Assembly: GCA_037042915.1 (NCBI GenBank)
Contig: CM073198.1
Coordinates: 868,001-932,000, forward strand
Source of the DNA: Auricularia sp. M13
Lineage: Eukaryota > Basidiomycota > Agaricomycetes > Auriculariales > Auriculariaceae
Length of the DNA: 64,000 nucleotides
Direction of reading: 5' to 3'
This document shows, piece after piece, positions 11,325-20,672 of the stretch (position 1 is the stretch's first letter; each line of letters begins with the position of its first letter). The position numbers and the translations under genes are program-made. The notes beneath the pieces were generated by a model that made no database searches, was not told the DNA's origin, and worked only from the letters and a program-made list of their open reading frames with translations.

Positions 11325-12340
11325 CATATTAGATTCCCTCAGATCTCTCAAATGTATACCTAGCATATTCTACACCCCAATCACAGTCTCCTATCTCGTT
11401 TTTGTTCAACGGACACAATATCATTATCAGCTTGAATTGGATTGAATCGCAAGCCCTGATTGAGTTCCATGCTTGCAGTCTGCGGTTCCGTCTGAAAAAC
11501 AGGAAATACGTTGGTTTTTTTCCGCAGCCCTGCTTAGACTGTAGCGCCAAAATATTGCCATCTTTGCGTTCTTGGTGGTTGTTGTCCGGCGAACGCCGAG
11601 CGCTTACTAAACAACAACTTTGCTCTCGTCCACGCGCCTTCGGAAAGGTTTGGCTTGGGGCGCGAGCGCTGCGCGCTAGCGCAGGTCGTTGGATCTGGCT
11701 GCGAGTCTGCGCTCGTCCGTCGTACACCAATGAAGCGGCTGCGAACGCATTCGTCACGCCAACTGGTCGTCGACTTCTCGAACAGCTGCTACCTCATATA
11801 TGTGACTGGCTGAATGAACTGGATCTATTCTTTGTCTCACAATCCATCTGGCATGGCCGACGTCGCTCCATTTTTTTCCTAGGCTCTCGTCGCACGGCCG
11901 CGTGTTGCTTTGTTCGCTCTTATCCGTGGTTTCGCTGCAATCCACGACAGTCTGCAGCTCTCCATCACAAGGATGCAACCTAGTAACGGCAGGCTTTCAT
12001 CGCGACTCATTCCCTTCGCCCGAAGTTGCAGGGTGCTAGACACCGCCGCTTCTACTATCCCGCTCTCCAAATGCCGTACAGAGTTTGGAAGTGCTGCATC
12101 GTCAAGCAGAGGTCTGCATCCGATGTGACCTTTGACCTTTTTGGCATGGCAAATGCTTACCAAATTGCTACCTTGGCAAAAAAATGCTCGACTATATTCA
12201 TAGCAGCGAAGTACGCCGCCCAACTGCAGAACGGTTCGCTCGCGCAACTTGTGTGCGAATTATCTGGTCGCTTGAGGTGCTGGTGTGCTGTCGTACTGCG
12301 TCTCGTTCCGTCTCACGCACAACAGAATCAGACTGCTGAG
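11325..12340. other. Intergenic, partly duplicated after paralog 3
   Basis: No gene is supported. Near 11566-11660 the sequence GGTTGTTGTCCGG...GCGCTTACTAAACAAC...TTGCTCTCG recurs, diverged, at 16965-17030 downstream of paralog 3. The duplicated block therefore includes the intergenic DNA between the two genes of each pair. Confidence 0.5.
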
Positions 12341-12570
12341 TAGGCTCATTCTCGCTCAGGCTGGGTCGGGCGCCGGCGCGGCGTTGAAATCCTGGCTGGA
12401 AGAGCGTGATCGGGATGCGGATATCGCACTGCATTTCGATCGGGGCTGGTCGTGGACCTCTGATACAGTACGCTATAAAAGCCCTGCAGCTCGAACACTG
12501 AGAAGCAACAACTCAAACAACTCAACAAACCTCGCACACCTACTCCTACCCATACTCTTACTCGTCGACA
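12341..12570 (+). promoter_or_regulatory. Promoter of paralog 2
   Basis: TATAAAAG is at 12474-12481, 97 bp before the ATG. It is followed by CCCTGCAG, GAACACTGAGAAGC and a CAACTCAA-rich leader, as in paralogs 1 and 3. Upstream, AGGCTCATTCTCG and ATCGGG blocks are shared with the promoter of paralog 4 (17710-17870). Confidence 0.65.
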
Positions 12571-13125
12571 ATGAGCTCTGGCAGCCGTCACTTCGAAAAC
12601 ATTTCCTTCATCTCGGAAGAGGACCTCAATTTCGCATTCAAGATGTCAGGCTCGAGCTCCGGGAGCTCCACCTGCTCAGCCGATCTCAACGTGCAACCCA
12701 TCCTCTCAATCAAAGCTACGACGCGCGCACGCGCGCCGCGACTCCTTCACGGTCGCTCTCCGCTCGGACTCGTCGCGCCCATCCTCGCGGGCGATCTCGC
12801 AGTTGTCGCCCAACCCGCGCGCGTACTCCAGCTCGTCTCCGAAGAGCACCGCGTTGCGCAGCCTCTCACCCAGACCGCGCGCGGCATATCACGGACAGTC
12901 CCCTGCCATTGGCAGACGCTGAAGACGGCCCCTCCCGTCAAACTCCCCAGCCCCACCCTCGCGCGCATCCGCTCTACGCCTCGCAAACGCGGCACTGAAG
13001 CCCCGCTTGCGCGATGCGTTTTCAAGGACTTCCAGAGGAAGTTCTACCGCCGCCGTGTGGTTGAGCTATTTGTCGGGCAGGGGATTACAAGGTGCACTGA
13101 TAGCCGCCGTTCCCAGTTCATGTAA
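12571..13125 (+). CDS. Cluster paralog 2, unknown family (184 aa)
   Basis: An intronless 184-residue member of the same family. It begins MSSGSRHFENISFISEEDLNF and keeps the acidic aromatic N-terminal motif, RAPRLLHGRSPLGL, the LAVVAQPARVLQLV core and a basic tail. The tail reads KDFQRKFYRRRVVEL, which is shared with paralog 4, whereas paralogs 1 and 3 have KALKKKFHRRRVVEL. It therefore belongs to the second-position subtype. It carries an insertion (QPLTQTARGISRTVPCHW) not seen in the others. The C-terminus ends DSRRSQFM. No membrane segment is present and its role is unknown. Confidence 0.77.
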   Translation: MSSGSRHFENISFISEEDLNFAFKMSGSSSGSSTCSADLNVQPILSIKATTRARAPRLLHGRSPLGLVAPILAGDLAVVAQPARVLQLVSEEHRVAQPLTQTARGISRTVPCHWQTLKTAPPVKLPSPTLARIRSTPRKRGTEAPLARCVFKDFQRKFYRRRVVELFVGQGITRCTDSRRSQFM

Positions 13126-13324
13126 CCGGTTTTACCTGCATTCTCCTAATTGTATACCTTGTGCATGTTATACCCCAATCAAAGTCTCACATTCATGCTT
13201 GTTCATCGGCCGCAGTGCTGCATCAGCTCTCGGGTCAGATAAGAATGAATTAGACAACTCGTAAACCCTGATTGGTTTCGATGTGTGTCGACTAAGAAGC
13301 AATTATTTGAGGATCTCAATCATT

Positions 13325-14594
13325 TTATACGCTCTCCACCTGAAGCTTTGTTAACTCAAGATGCTCGCTCCCAGAGTACTCCCGCTGAGCGTTGAACACC
13401 AGCCGGCCGGGGTGGAAGACATTCAGCGTGAACATGGCGACCGCAATGGGCATACCGTCCAGCACGTCTGTCCGCAATCAGTGATATACCTCGAACGGAT
13501 GGAATATTAGCAGCGCCGACGCACTGAAGAGCAGCTCGTTGCTGATGATGTGCCCCGTCCAGCCGTCCTGGAGCTCAATCGTACGGTAGACCGTCCGGAT
13601 GAGGATGAACACGGTGCTGAGGCTTAGGCCGACGACCATCAGCCGGAGCCCGTCGTCCAGCTTCTCGGGGCGCGCGCGCGCGCCCGCACGCAGCGGCTTG
13701 TTGAGCTTGTAGCGTATGATGAACTCCGCGGCGATCGATACGTAGACGATGATTGCAACTGCAATTTTTGTAAGCTTCACGGGGGGGGGGGGGCAGGATG
13801 ACGAGGACGCACTAAATTGTAGCACGATGCCGCCCAGCATGATCTTCGCGCCGCGGTTCGCGCCCTCAAGCGTGCCCGCCGCGGATGCTTTGCCGCCACC
13901 GACTGCCTGAACGATCAGTGCGGCGGTATCCGCGAGAAGGAAGACGATGGAATCTGCGCAACCGTGAGTCGTCAGAGGTCGAACTGTAGACGGCAATATA
14001 TCGCGACTTACACATCGCAGGACTCAGACGGCTGAATTGAGGGCCTATCAGGCGTACGACGCGCCCGAGGATGATGAAGTTGGAAGCAACAAGAAAGGTT
14101 GGTGCATTACTGCAGCCAGCAGAGGCGAAAGTAAGAACAGGCCACACGCCGCGCGCAAAAACTGTCACTCACATTGTAGTTACTATTCTGCGTTCATCCC
14201 ACGTGAGCTACCGTGTGGGGGTTCAGAAGGCACGCACTGTATGAGAAATGGCGTCTTCAGAGTAGGGCTGATGCTCGACCAGAGCCGCGCTGACCAGCCC
14301 ATGATTTCGCAGATGCCGCATACAACGGCCGAACCGAGTAACCACCAGAGTCTATAATAGATGGCCTGCGCGAGGTGGATAACTGTGATGCACGGGGGTG
14401 AGCTCAGAAGAGAGTTGAAAGATTGAGATTGAATAGGACGAACGTGTTGATAGGCCGAAGAGCGAGACGAAGGTCGCGCAGACGTATTTCGTCGGCGTGT
14501 AGTGGTATAATGAGACGTGGTCGGGGAGTGGAACTATGTCCCGGGGGAGGCGTCAGCGAGTGCCCAGGGATACGCGGTACAAAGGCGTACGCAT
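13325..14594 (-). CDS. RTA1-like membrane protein (289 aa, 8 exons)
   Basis: A complete minus-strand gene. Exons: 14591-14594, 14444-14533, 14238-14382, 14173-14187 (15 bp), 14012-14109, 13813-13953, 13525-13758 and 13325-13467. Every junction is GT-AG and in phase, giving 289 residues, normal for the family. Recognisable RTA1 blocks in order: YHYTPTKYVC, GICEIMGWSARLW, NAPTFLVASNFIILGRVV, LIVQAVGGGKAS, GAKIMLGGIVLQF, IRTVYRTIELQDGW and NVFHPGRL. The family forms seven-helix proteins (RTA1, RSB1, PUG1 relatives) linked to lipid-base export and resistance to toxic compounds. Substrate specificity cannot be read here. The four-base first exon is the least certain part. The gene sits between the two halves of the paralog cluster, on the opposite strand. 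A 13-G homopolymer lies in the intron at 13759-13812. Confidence 0.88.
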
Positions 14595-14799
14595 CACTAG
14601 AGCGAGGGAGCGCGTTCGATGCGCGAACCTAGGAATCCGCGAGGATCCACATCGTGCTTTATCTTCCCTCGCAGGCTGGTTCCATTCGCAAATATTAGCA
14701 TCTTGGCAATCTGCTGCGGAATCGCAGCGTAGGAAACGTCAAGTGTTCATCCGTGGCACGGTGCAGGCTCGCTGTCCCTTATACCCAGTTAGCTATAGT

Positions 14800-15640
14800 T
14801 CAACCAGAATAATATGTCGAGGAGAATCAGCGTGGAAGATAGACAAGACGTAGGCTATCCAACAGGCTGCCTGTGTAGAGAGAGAGAGAGACAGGCTACT
14901 GGCAAGCGCAGACCAAAGTGTTCGTGACTAGAACGAGGTTCCTCCGTGGATGATCTATTCCCTCCAGTACCAGTATGCATGGCGCACTAATGGCAGAAGG
15001 TGCAATTGGACAACAAACAGTATCAAGAGCGACAGCCTTGTCGAGTACGCCAATGACCCGAGAGTGCATCTACAGAACTAGAACCGACCCTGTCGTCGCC
15101 ACAGTCTCGCTTCCAAAAATGCCTGCCCAGAAGCAATCAAACACAATACACGGCTGAGAGGTCTGCGCGTCATTGCAGGACCGGAGGCGCTGCGATGCGG
15201 GCCGCAACACGACCGCAGCGAGTCGTCGAGCTCCAGGAAGCAAACTTTGACCTGTATCAGACAATATCGCCGCCAATGCCGAGCCTTTTGTCGCTTCCGT
15301 TCAGACACTGCATGTAGCCCAGCCGGGAGAAGATGTAGGTGGGCCGCAGCAGGGCCAACACATCGTTGAAGAGCACAGTCCAGAGCAGCGTTGCACGCTA
15401 GATCCTGCAGCTACGCATCGCATGACAAGCTGACAGAGTACGAGCAGTCATACAGAGATTGCGCGTACAGCGCGTCGGTCGTGCATTCGTGGTCGATGTC
15501 CAGAAGAAGATCGGAGCTTCGGGTCCGAAGTCCGACGTGCTCAAACCACCCGGATTCCGACGGCTCCACGTACTCATAAGTCGCTGAGTCTCGCACTATG
15601 TACGGCGTCTTCAGGATACCCAAGCTAACTAGGGACACAA
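14800..15640 (-). pseudogene. Possible decayed membrane-protein gene
   Basis: Several minus-strand stretches look protein-like but cannot be joined into a frame. From 15638: LGILKTPYIVRDSATYEYV and GWFEHVGLRTRSSD. Near 15380: LLWTVLFNDVLALLRP and TYIFSRLGYMQ. Near 15150: PCIVFDCFWAGIFGSETV. Near 14860: ACWIAYVLSIFHADSP. The hydrophobic segments suggest a membrane protein, perhaps related to the DUF6533 type, now broken. The interval 14595-15849 holds nothing else I can support. Confidence 0.22.
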
Positions 15641-15849
15641 ATCTTCAATACACCCGAATATTCATAGACGGTTACAACTGACGCCAAAAAAATATCAGAT
15701 TGGATATTAGCGACAAACTCAACAAGCGGCGCATGCAGCTTGAGCACGGGAAGCCTGTCGTTTCGCTCTCCTCTAGCGTTTCTTTATGTTTCTGGACTCT
15801 GAGGCGCTCATCTATTCGGATTTCTCAGATCTGAGCATAACACGCCGCG

Positions 15850-16176
15850 CGTCGTTGTAGATTCACAGCCTGGGTCGGATTGACTTTCGTCGATGATGAG
15901 TCGCGTCATTACATTACAGTTTTACCAGCAGTAAAGTTGCTTGCATTGCACTACGCTGAGTATTGCAACTACTCGGGGAGACGTTGCGGTTCAGACTGAG
16001 TCGGCTGTCCGCTCGACATAAGTGCGATCGGACAACGGATGTCGCGGGAATTGCAATACTGACTGGGACTGAGACTCTGCTGCAGCCCGGTATAAAAGTC
16101 CTGTAGTGCGAGCACTGAGAAGCATCAGCTCAACCAACTCACTCAACCTCACACTCATCCTCATACTCATTCAGCC
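15850..16176 (+). promoter_or_regulatory. Duplicated upstream region and promoter of paralog 3
   Basis: The block starts with a copy of the last bases of the DUF6533 gene (CGTTGTAGATTC.CAGCCTG, compare 10457-10477). It continues with GATGAGTCG..TCATTACATTACAGTTT and AGTAAAGTTGCTTG, then GACTGGGACTGAGACTC and TATAAAAG at 16091-16098, 79 bp before the ATG. It parallels 10457-10772 throughout and so is the upstream edge of the segmental duplication. Confidence 0.72.
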
Positions 16177-16710
16177 ATGTGCTCTGGTAGCCAAACCGAA
16201 CTCCACTTCGAGAACATCCCCTTCGTCTCCGAAGACGACCTCGAGGTTGTATTCGAGGCGAGCTCGGACAGCGCCAGCCGCTCCCCCATACTCAGCAGAT
16301 CTGAGCAAGTGCAACCCATCCACCCAGTCACAACTATGACGCGCGTCGCTCGCGCGCCGCGGCTCCTGCACGGCCGCTCGCCGCTGGGACTCGCCGCCCC
16401 AATCCTCGCGGAGGATCTAGCCGTCGTCGCCCGCCCCGCGCGCGTCCTCCAGCTCGTCTCAGACGAGCTGCACATCACGCAATCAGCGCGCGGCATGCCG
16501 TCGACTGCAGTGCTGAAGACGGAGCCGCCCGTCGAGCTCCCCAGCCCAACTATTGCGCGCGTCCTCTCCACGCGTCGCAAACGCGAGACTGAGACGCCGC
16601 TTGTTCGGTGCATCGTCAAGGCCTTGAAGAAGAAGTTTCACCGTCGTCGGGTGGTGGAGCTTGTTGGGCAGGGAATTGCAAGGCGCTTTGATAGCCGCCG
16701 TTCCCAGTGA
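16177..16710 (+). CDS. Cluster paralog 3, unknown family (177 aa)
   Basis: An intronless 177-residue protein, the closest relative of paralog 1. The N-terminus MCSGSQTEL.FENIPFVSEDD is shared. Residues 29-60 differ (a shorter Ser-rich linker and a different approach to RAPRLLHGRSPLGL). From ARPARVLQLVSDELHIT to the end the two proteins are almost identical, differing only at scattered positions such as QSA/QTA and VLS/VRS. The basic C-terminus KALKKKFHRRRVVEL is intact. There is no signal peptide or membrane helix. The near-identity points to a recent duplication or gene conversion. Function is unknown. Confidence 0.78.
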   Translation: MCSGSQTELHFENIPFVSEDDLEVVFEASSDSASRSPILSRSEQVQPIHPVTTMTRVARAPRLLHGRSPLGLAAPILAEDLAVVARPARVLQLVSDELHITQSARGMPSTAVLKTEPPVELPSPTIARVLSTRRKRETETPLVRCIVKALKKKFHRRRVVELVGQGIARRFDSRRSQ

Positions 16711-17700
16711 CATACATAGTTTCGACGGGATCTCTCAGCTGTATACCTCTCACACCTTGTACCACAATCAAATTTTTATCTTTCATTCTGGTTGAACGGC
16801 ATCAGTGCTGCATGAGAAATGATTCGGACTGCTTGCAACCTCTCATTGATCTCAGTTCCGTCGGCCTAAGTTTCCCAGTATCAGTACACGCATATTAGTG
16901 TTTTACAATTGCAATGTACTGTAGCTCTGCTGAGACTGACTGCGGTGCCGAAATTCCCTTCTTTGTGGTTTGTTGGTGTTGTCCGGCCAACACCGGGCGC
17001 TTAACAAACTTGCTCTCGCCCACCGCCGTCGAGAAAGCTGGATTCCAATTCCAGCGGTACGCGCGCGCGTCAGATATTTAACCTGCTAGGGAGTGTGCGC
17101 TCATACCTGCCCTTGCGCAATGAGCTCGCCCCAACCGCGTTCTTTACAACCACGAGTCGACCTCTCGAATAACCCCTGCTTCGTACCTTGGACCATCTGG
17201 CTGCTCCGGCTCGAGTCTATACCCGCAGGTCTATTTGGCGCGCGCTATGGTCCGGTGAATTCTCCTCTGCTCACGTGTTGCTACGCTTGTTCGAGTTCCC
17301 GAGACCTTGCGATTTCTGGAACTTCTGCCACTTCTGGATGGTCATGGAGCGCTGAAGGACTACTGGGAGAGTGCACGACTTCGAGGTTGCGCTCGTGACT
17401 GTGAACAACTTGACTCGACTGCAGGACGGCTTTCACGGCGCTCGCGCAATTATTCGATAATTCGCCTCTGCGCGAAAGGCCAGACGTACGGTGTTTCCGG
17501 TATCGGGCACGATAGAACGACCAGCCCGCGATGCTTCCTGCAAAGGCCTGACCTCTTTCACGGGCATAGCGGGTTTCTGGGTTTCGTTTCAGCGTCAAGT
17601 TGCTCGTTTCCTACTGCGTATTATCACAGGGCATACTGTAGCCGACTCCGCCGAATACCCTGGCGCAGATTAGTCCGCATGCGACTGGATGGCTGGAAAA
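16711..17700. other. Intergenic between paralogs 3 and 4
   Basis: No gene is supported. A hairpin-forming GTGTTGTCCGGCCAACAC near 16977 and the following GCGCTTAACAAACTTGCTC match the region after paralog 1. Several short plus-strand frames at 17093-17700 have no recognisable content. Confidence 0.45.
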
Positions 17701-17943
17701 GTGCTCGTAAGCAGGCTCATTCTCGTTCAGACCGATTGGGCCGGCCGGCATTGCGATTCTGACTGGCGGAGGACGATCGGGAATCGGGCAGCGGGTGCCG
17801 CACTTGTCCATTTCAGGTCGGGCTGGACCTTTCTGCAACGCGGTAGCGTATTTAAGTCCCGCAGGAGCTGCACGAAGGAGAATAAGCCCAACCATTCCAA
17901 CCTCACACACACACTTCCTCGTACTCCAACTCCATCCACAACA
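17701..17943 (+). promoter_or_regulatory. Promoter of paralog 4
   Basis: AGGCTCATTCTCG near 17710 and ATCGGG match the upstream region of paralog 2. The TATA element is a variant, TATTTAAG at 17849-17856, 95 bp before the ATG, and is followed by TCCCGCAG and a CA-rich leader (CACACACAC). The weaker TATA may mean lower or different expression from the other three. Confidence 0.6.
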
Positions 17944-18456
17944 ATGCGCTCTGGCAGCCAATCCAACCTTTACGTGGAAATTCCCTTCATCTCCGAGGGC
18001 GATTTTGGCTACGACCTGGAGACGCCAAGCTCCGACTGGTACTCGGAAACCCTCAGCCGGTCTGAGGATGTCGCTCCCGAACGAATCCGCTGCAACGCAG
18101 CTAAATACAAGTCGGCGCGACTCCTGCACGGCCGCTCGCCGCTCGGGCTCGCCACACCCATCCTCGCGGACAGTCTCGCCGTTGTCGCCGACGGGCGGAT
18201 TGTCAGCTGTGCTGTACCTGCGGCTGCAGGTCCCTGGAAGACGCTGAAGGCCGAGCCGCCCTGCGCTATCGAATCCGCCGCGCGCTCGCAGTCTTCGCAG
18301 CGCAAACGCAATATCGAGACGCCGCTTGCGCGCAGCCTGCTCAAGGACTTCCAGAGGAAGTTTTACCGCCGCCGCGTCGTCGAGCTAGCCCTGAGAAATG
18401 GACTCGCGCGCCGCGGTGACTTGACCGTCCGTAGAAAACCCGTGCCGAGTGCATAA
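17944..18456 (+). CDS. Cluster paralog 4, unknown family (170 aa)
   Basis: An intronless 170-residue protein and the most diverged member. It keeps MRSGSQSN, the acidic VEIPFISEGDF motif, ARLLHGRSPLGLATPI and LAVVADGR. It lacks the PARVLQLV segment. Its tail LLKDFQRKFYRRRVVEL matches the subtype of paralog 2. The C-terminus ends differently (RRGDLTVRRKPVPSA). The start is the first ATG after a CA-rich leader and matches the starts of the other three. No membrane segment or known domain is seen. Confidence 0.75.
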   Translation: MRSGSQSNLYVEIPFISEGDFGYDLETPSSDWYSETLSRSEDVAPERIRCNAAKYKSARLLHGRSPLGLATPILADSLAVVADGRIVSCAVPAAAGPWKTLKAEPPCAIESAARSQSSQRKRNIETPLARSLLKDFQRKFYRRRVVELALRNGLARRGDLTVRRKPVPSA

Positions 18457-20161
18457 TCCTGCAGTCCCAATCCCGACTCTGTTGTATGCATTGCTCCTCC
18501 ATCATACCACATCCTTACATCTCTACCGTAGCTATGATTCTGGAATGGATATTTCATCCTGATCAATTCCCAGTCGCGTGGCAAAATCGCGGGAAATCAG
18601 CTGCACTGCGCGATTCCGAGCCCACCGCGACTCCTGCTCTGCGTTCGGCACTCCTGAAGACCCCGGAAAGCCACGCTGACCATCGTACGACGCGCGCTCT
18701 CTGCAATTAGCATCGGAAAAGCGCACTCCCGCACGGTTGAACCGCAGTCCGTGGCCAATGAGCAGACGCACGACCATCGGCGACTGGTGCAGAAGCGTCG
18801 GTCTTTGGGGCCCCCAACGTCTCTCTGCGTCTTAGGGCGGTGCTCGCGCGTGCGTTGGGGGGCAAGTTTCGCGGGAGACTCGTATTGCCGTGAGCGGAGC
18901 CCGCAAATTAGCATTGGCGCACAGCCCTGCACAGCCTCCAATTCCACTCTCAGCTCTCGGCGAAAGCTCGGCGTCGGGTCAGGCGCCCTGCACCTGACCT
19001 AGAACCCGCGTCCAGGCCAGAGGACGCGTCCTGCTGCACATTGGATCGTCCTTTCGTTGCGAATATTCGAGGATGTTCGCGCAGGGCGGGCGGAGCATTC
19101 GTCGGGGACCCCGGAGCTAGTGCAAGCATGCCCCGGCCGGCCGAAATCGGACGAGGAACCCGCGGCGGCTCCATCTGCTTCCTGAGGCGGTGCATTTGTT
19201 TGGGGATCTGGCGCTGCGCATTCCTCTCGGCGTGCCTGACGCGCCGTTGGCAATGGTCATCGTCACCGCCCCAGAAGCGAGCTCATGCTCCGTGCCTGGA
19301 TCCTTCCAGTTATGCGTGCCAGATGACCTCAGCTGTTCACTGCATTACTGTAAGTACCGGGAGAAGGACGCTTGCGGTTACTAATTCTCTGAGTCCTCGC
19401 CAATTGGCGCAGCGTGCGGAAGATCCGTCCCCACTCCACAATCTGAACTGGATACTATCGGGGTCCGACGCTGTGAATCGAGTCATAACCGCAAGAGTCG
19501 TTCCTCCGCAGCGGCAAGCGGGTACTTGCACGAGAAACACAGTGCCGCAATTCAAGTGACAGTGGGCGGTAATCACATGTCGACTAAGATGGCAAGGACG
19601 TGGCGCTTACTGTGGGCATCTGAGTAGACGCCCGGGCTCGCCCTGCGCGCCAATCACTGATCAGGCTGAGAGAGCACGCTCGTGGAATCTCCGCACGCAG
19701 ACGCCCACCCGCCTGCAAATTTTCTGCTTGCGTGCCCGGGCAGTGCGCAATGTGCTGTCGCACCGCCCGGTGCGATGCTTAACCGAGACGCGCGTCCGGG
19801 ACTGAGGGCAGCTGCGGACTCGGCATATGCGACGGTAAAGTTTCAGTCACGCGCGTGAACAGGCAGGATGAATGCGCGGCTGAAACACGTCCGACGCGTG
19901 CAATCCCGCTCGCGCAATCCTCACGCGACGAGCACTGACGGAGCGCTTCATCTCCGGGCGCGGGATGGTTCTCGACTACGCTGCATATGCGCATGTGAGC
20001 GCGGCGAGATGAAAGCCGGCGTGGACTAAGCCTCTGTCCCTGCACCTTCTCCCGCGTCAGATGAGGGCCAACCGTCATCTATAGCATGAGCGGCAGCGGG
20101 CGGACAATCACGCGGTACTGAGCTATTCCCAGAGTTGGGACAGTACGATGATCGGCGTGCC
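18457..20161. other. Gene-free interval
   Basis: About 1.7 kb after the cluster with no frame that shows a domain, exon chain or good start context. The sequence is mixed composition, with no tandem repeat noticed. Confidence 0.4.
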
Positions 20162-20169
20162 CTTCGTTA

Positions 20170-20664
20170 TAGCACTCAGTTAGTTTGCTCCGGCGAGCAA
20201 ACTCACATGTTACTAACACTGTGTGTTAGTAACATACAGTTAGTAACGTTGTTAATAACACTTACTGACCTTCAGTGTACACAGTGTTTACTGTCTATTA
20301 GATTGGTGTCCTGCCTTCCTTACTTTGCATTGAATAAGGGAAATGGATCATTAAAGCAAATCTCTGCCTGTCAGATGATACAGCTGCCCTGACCATCCCC
20401 AGTCACACCCGTCTGACTGCCCTAAGAACTGGGAAAAGTCTGAAATGACCCAGGACTTTGTTCAGCCTCTGGGGTACTGTTTCTCCAGCAGGAGAGAGAG
20501 GCTCAGAGTGGTACAGGCAAGCTGAAGGCTCTCCCAAATTTGCTGTGTGCACGACCTTCCAACGTTAGTAACCCATGCTCGCGGTGAGGGTGAGGTTACT
20601 AACATGTTACTAACTCACACGTTAGTAACATTGTTACTCACATCCAGTAACTAACTGAGTGCTA
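20170..20664. mobile_element. hAT-like MITE with 8-bp TSD (495 bp)
   Basis: The element has perfect 14-bp terminal inverted repeats, TAGCACTCAGTTAG at 20170-20183 and its complement at 20651-20664. It is flanked by an exact 8-bp direct repeat CTTCGTTA (20162-20169 and 20665-20672). Both subterminal regions are filled with GTTAGTAAC/GTTACTAAC motifs in both orientations, likely transposase-binding sites. An 8-bp target duplication is characteristic of the hAT superfamily. No transposase frame is present, so it is a non-autonomous element. The perfect ends and duplication suggest recent insertion. Confidence 0.88.
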
Positions 20665-20672
20665 CTTCGTTA

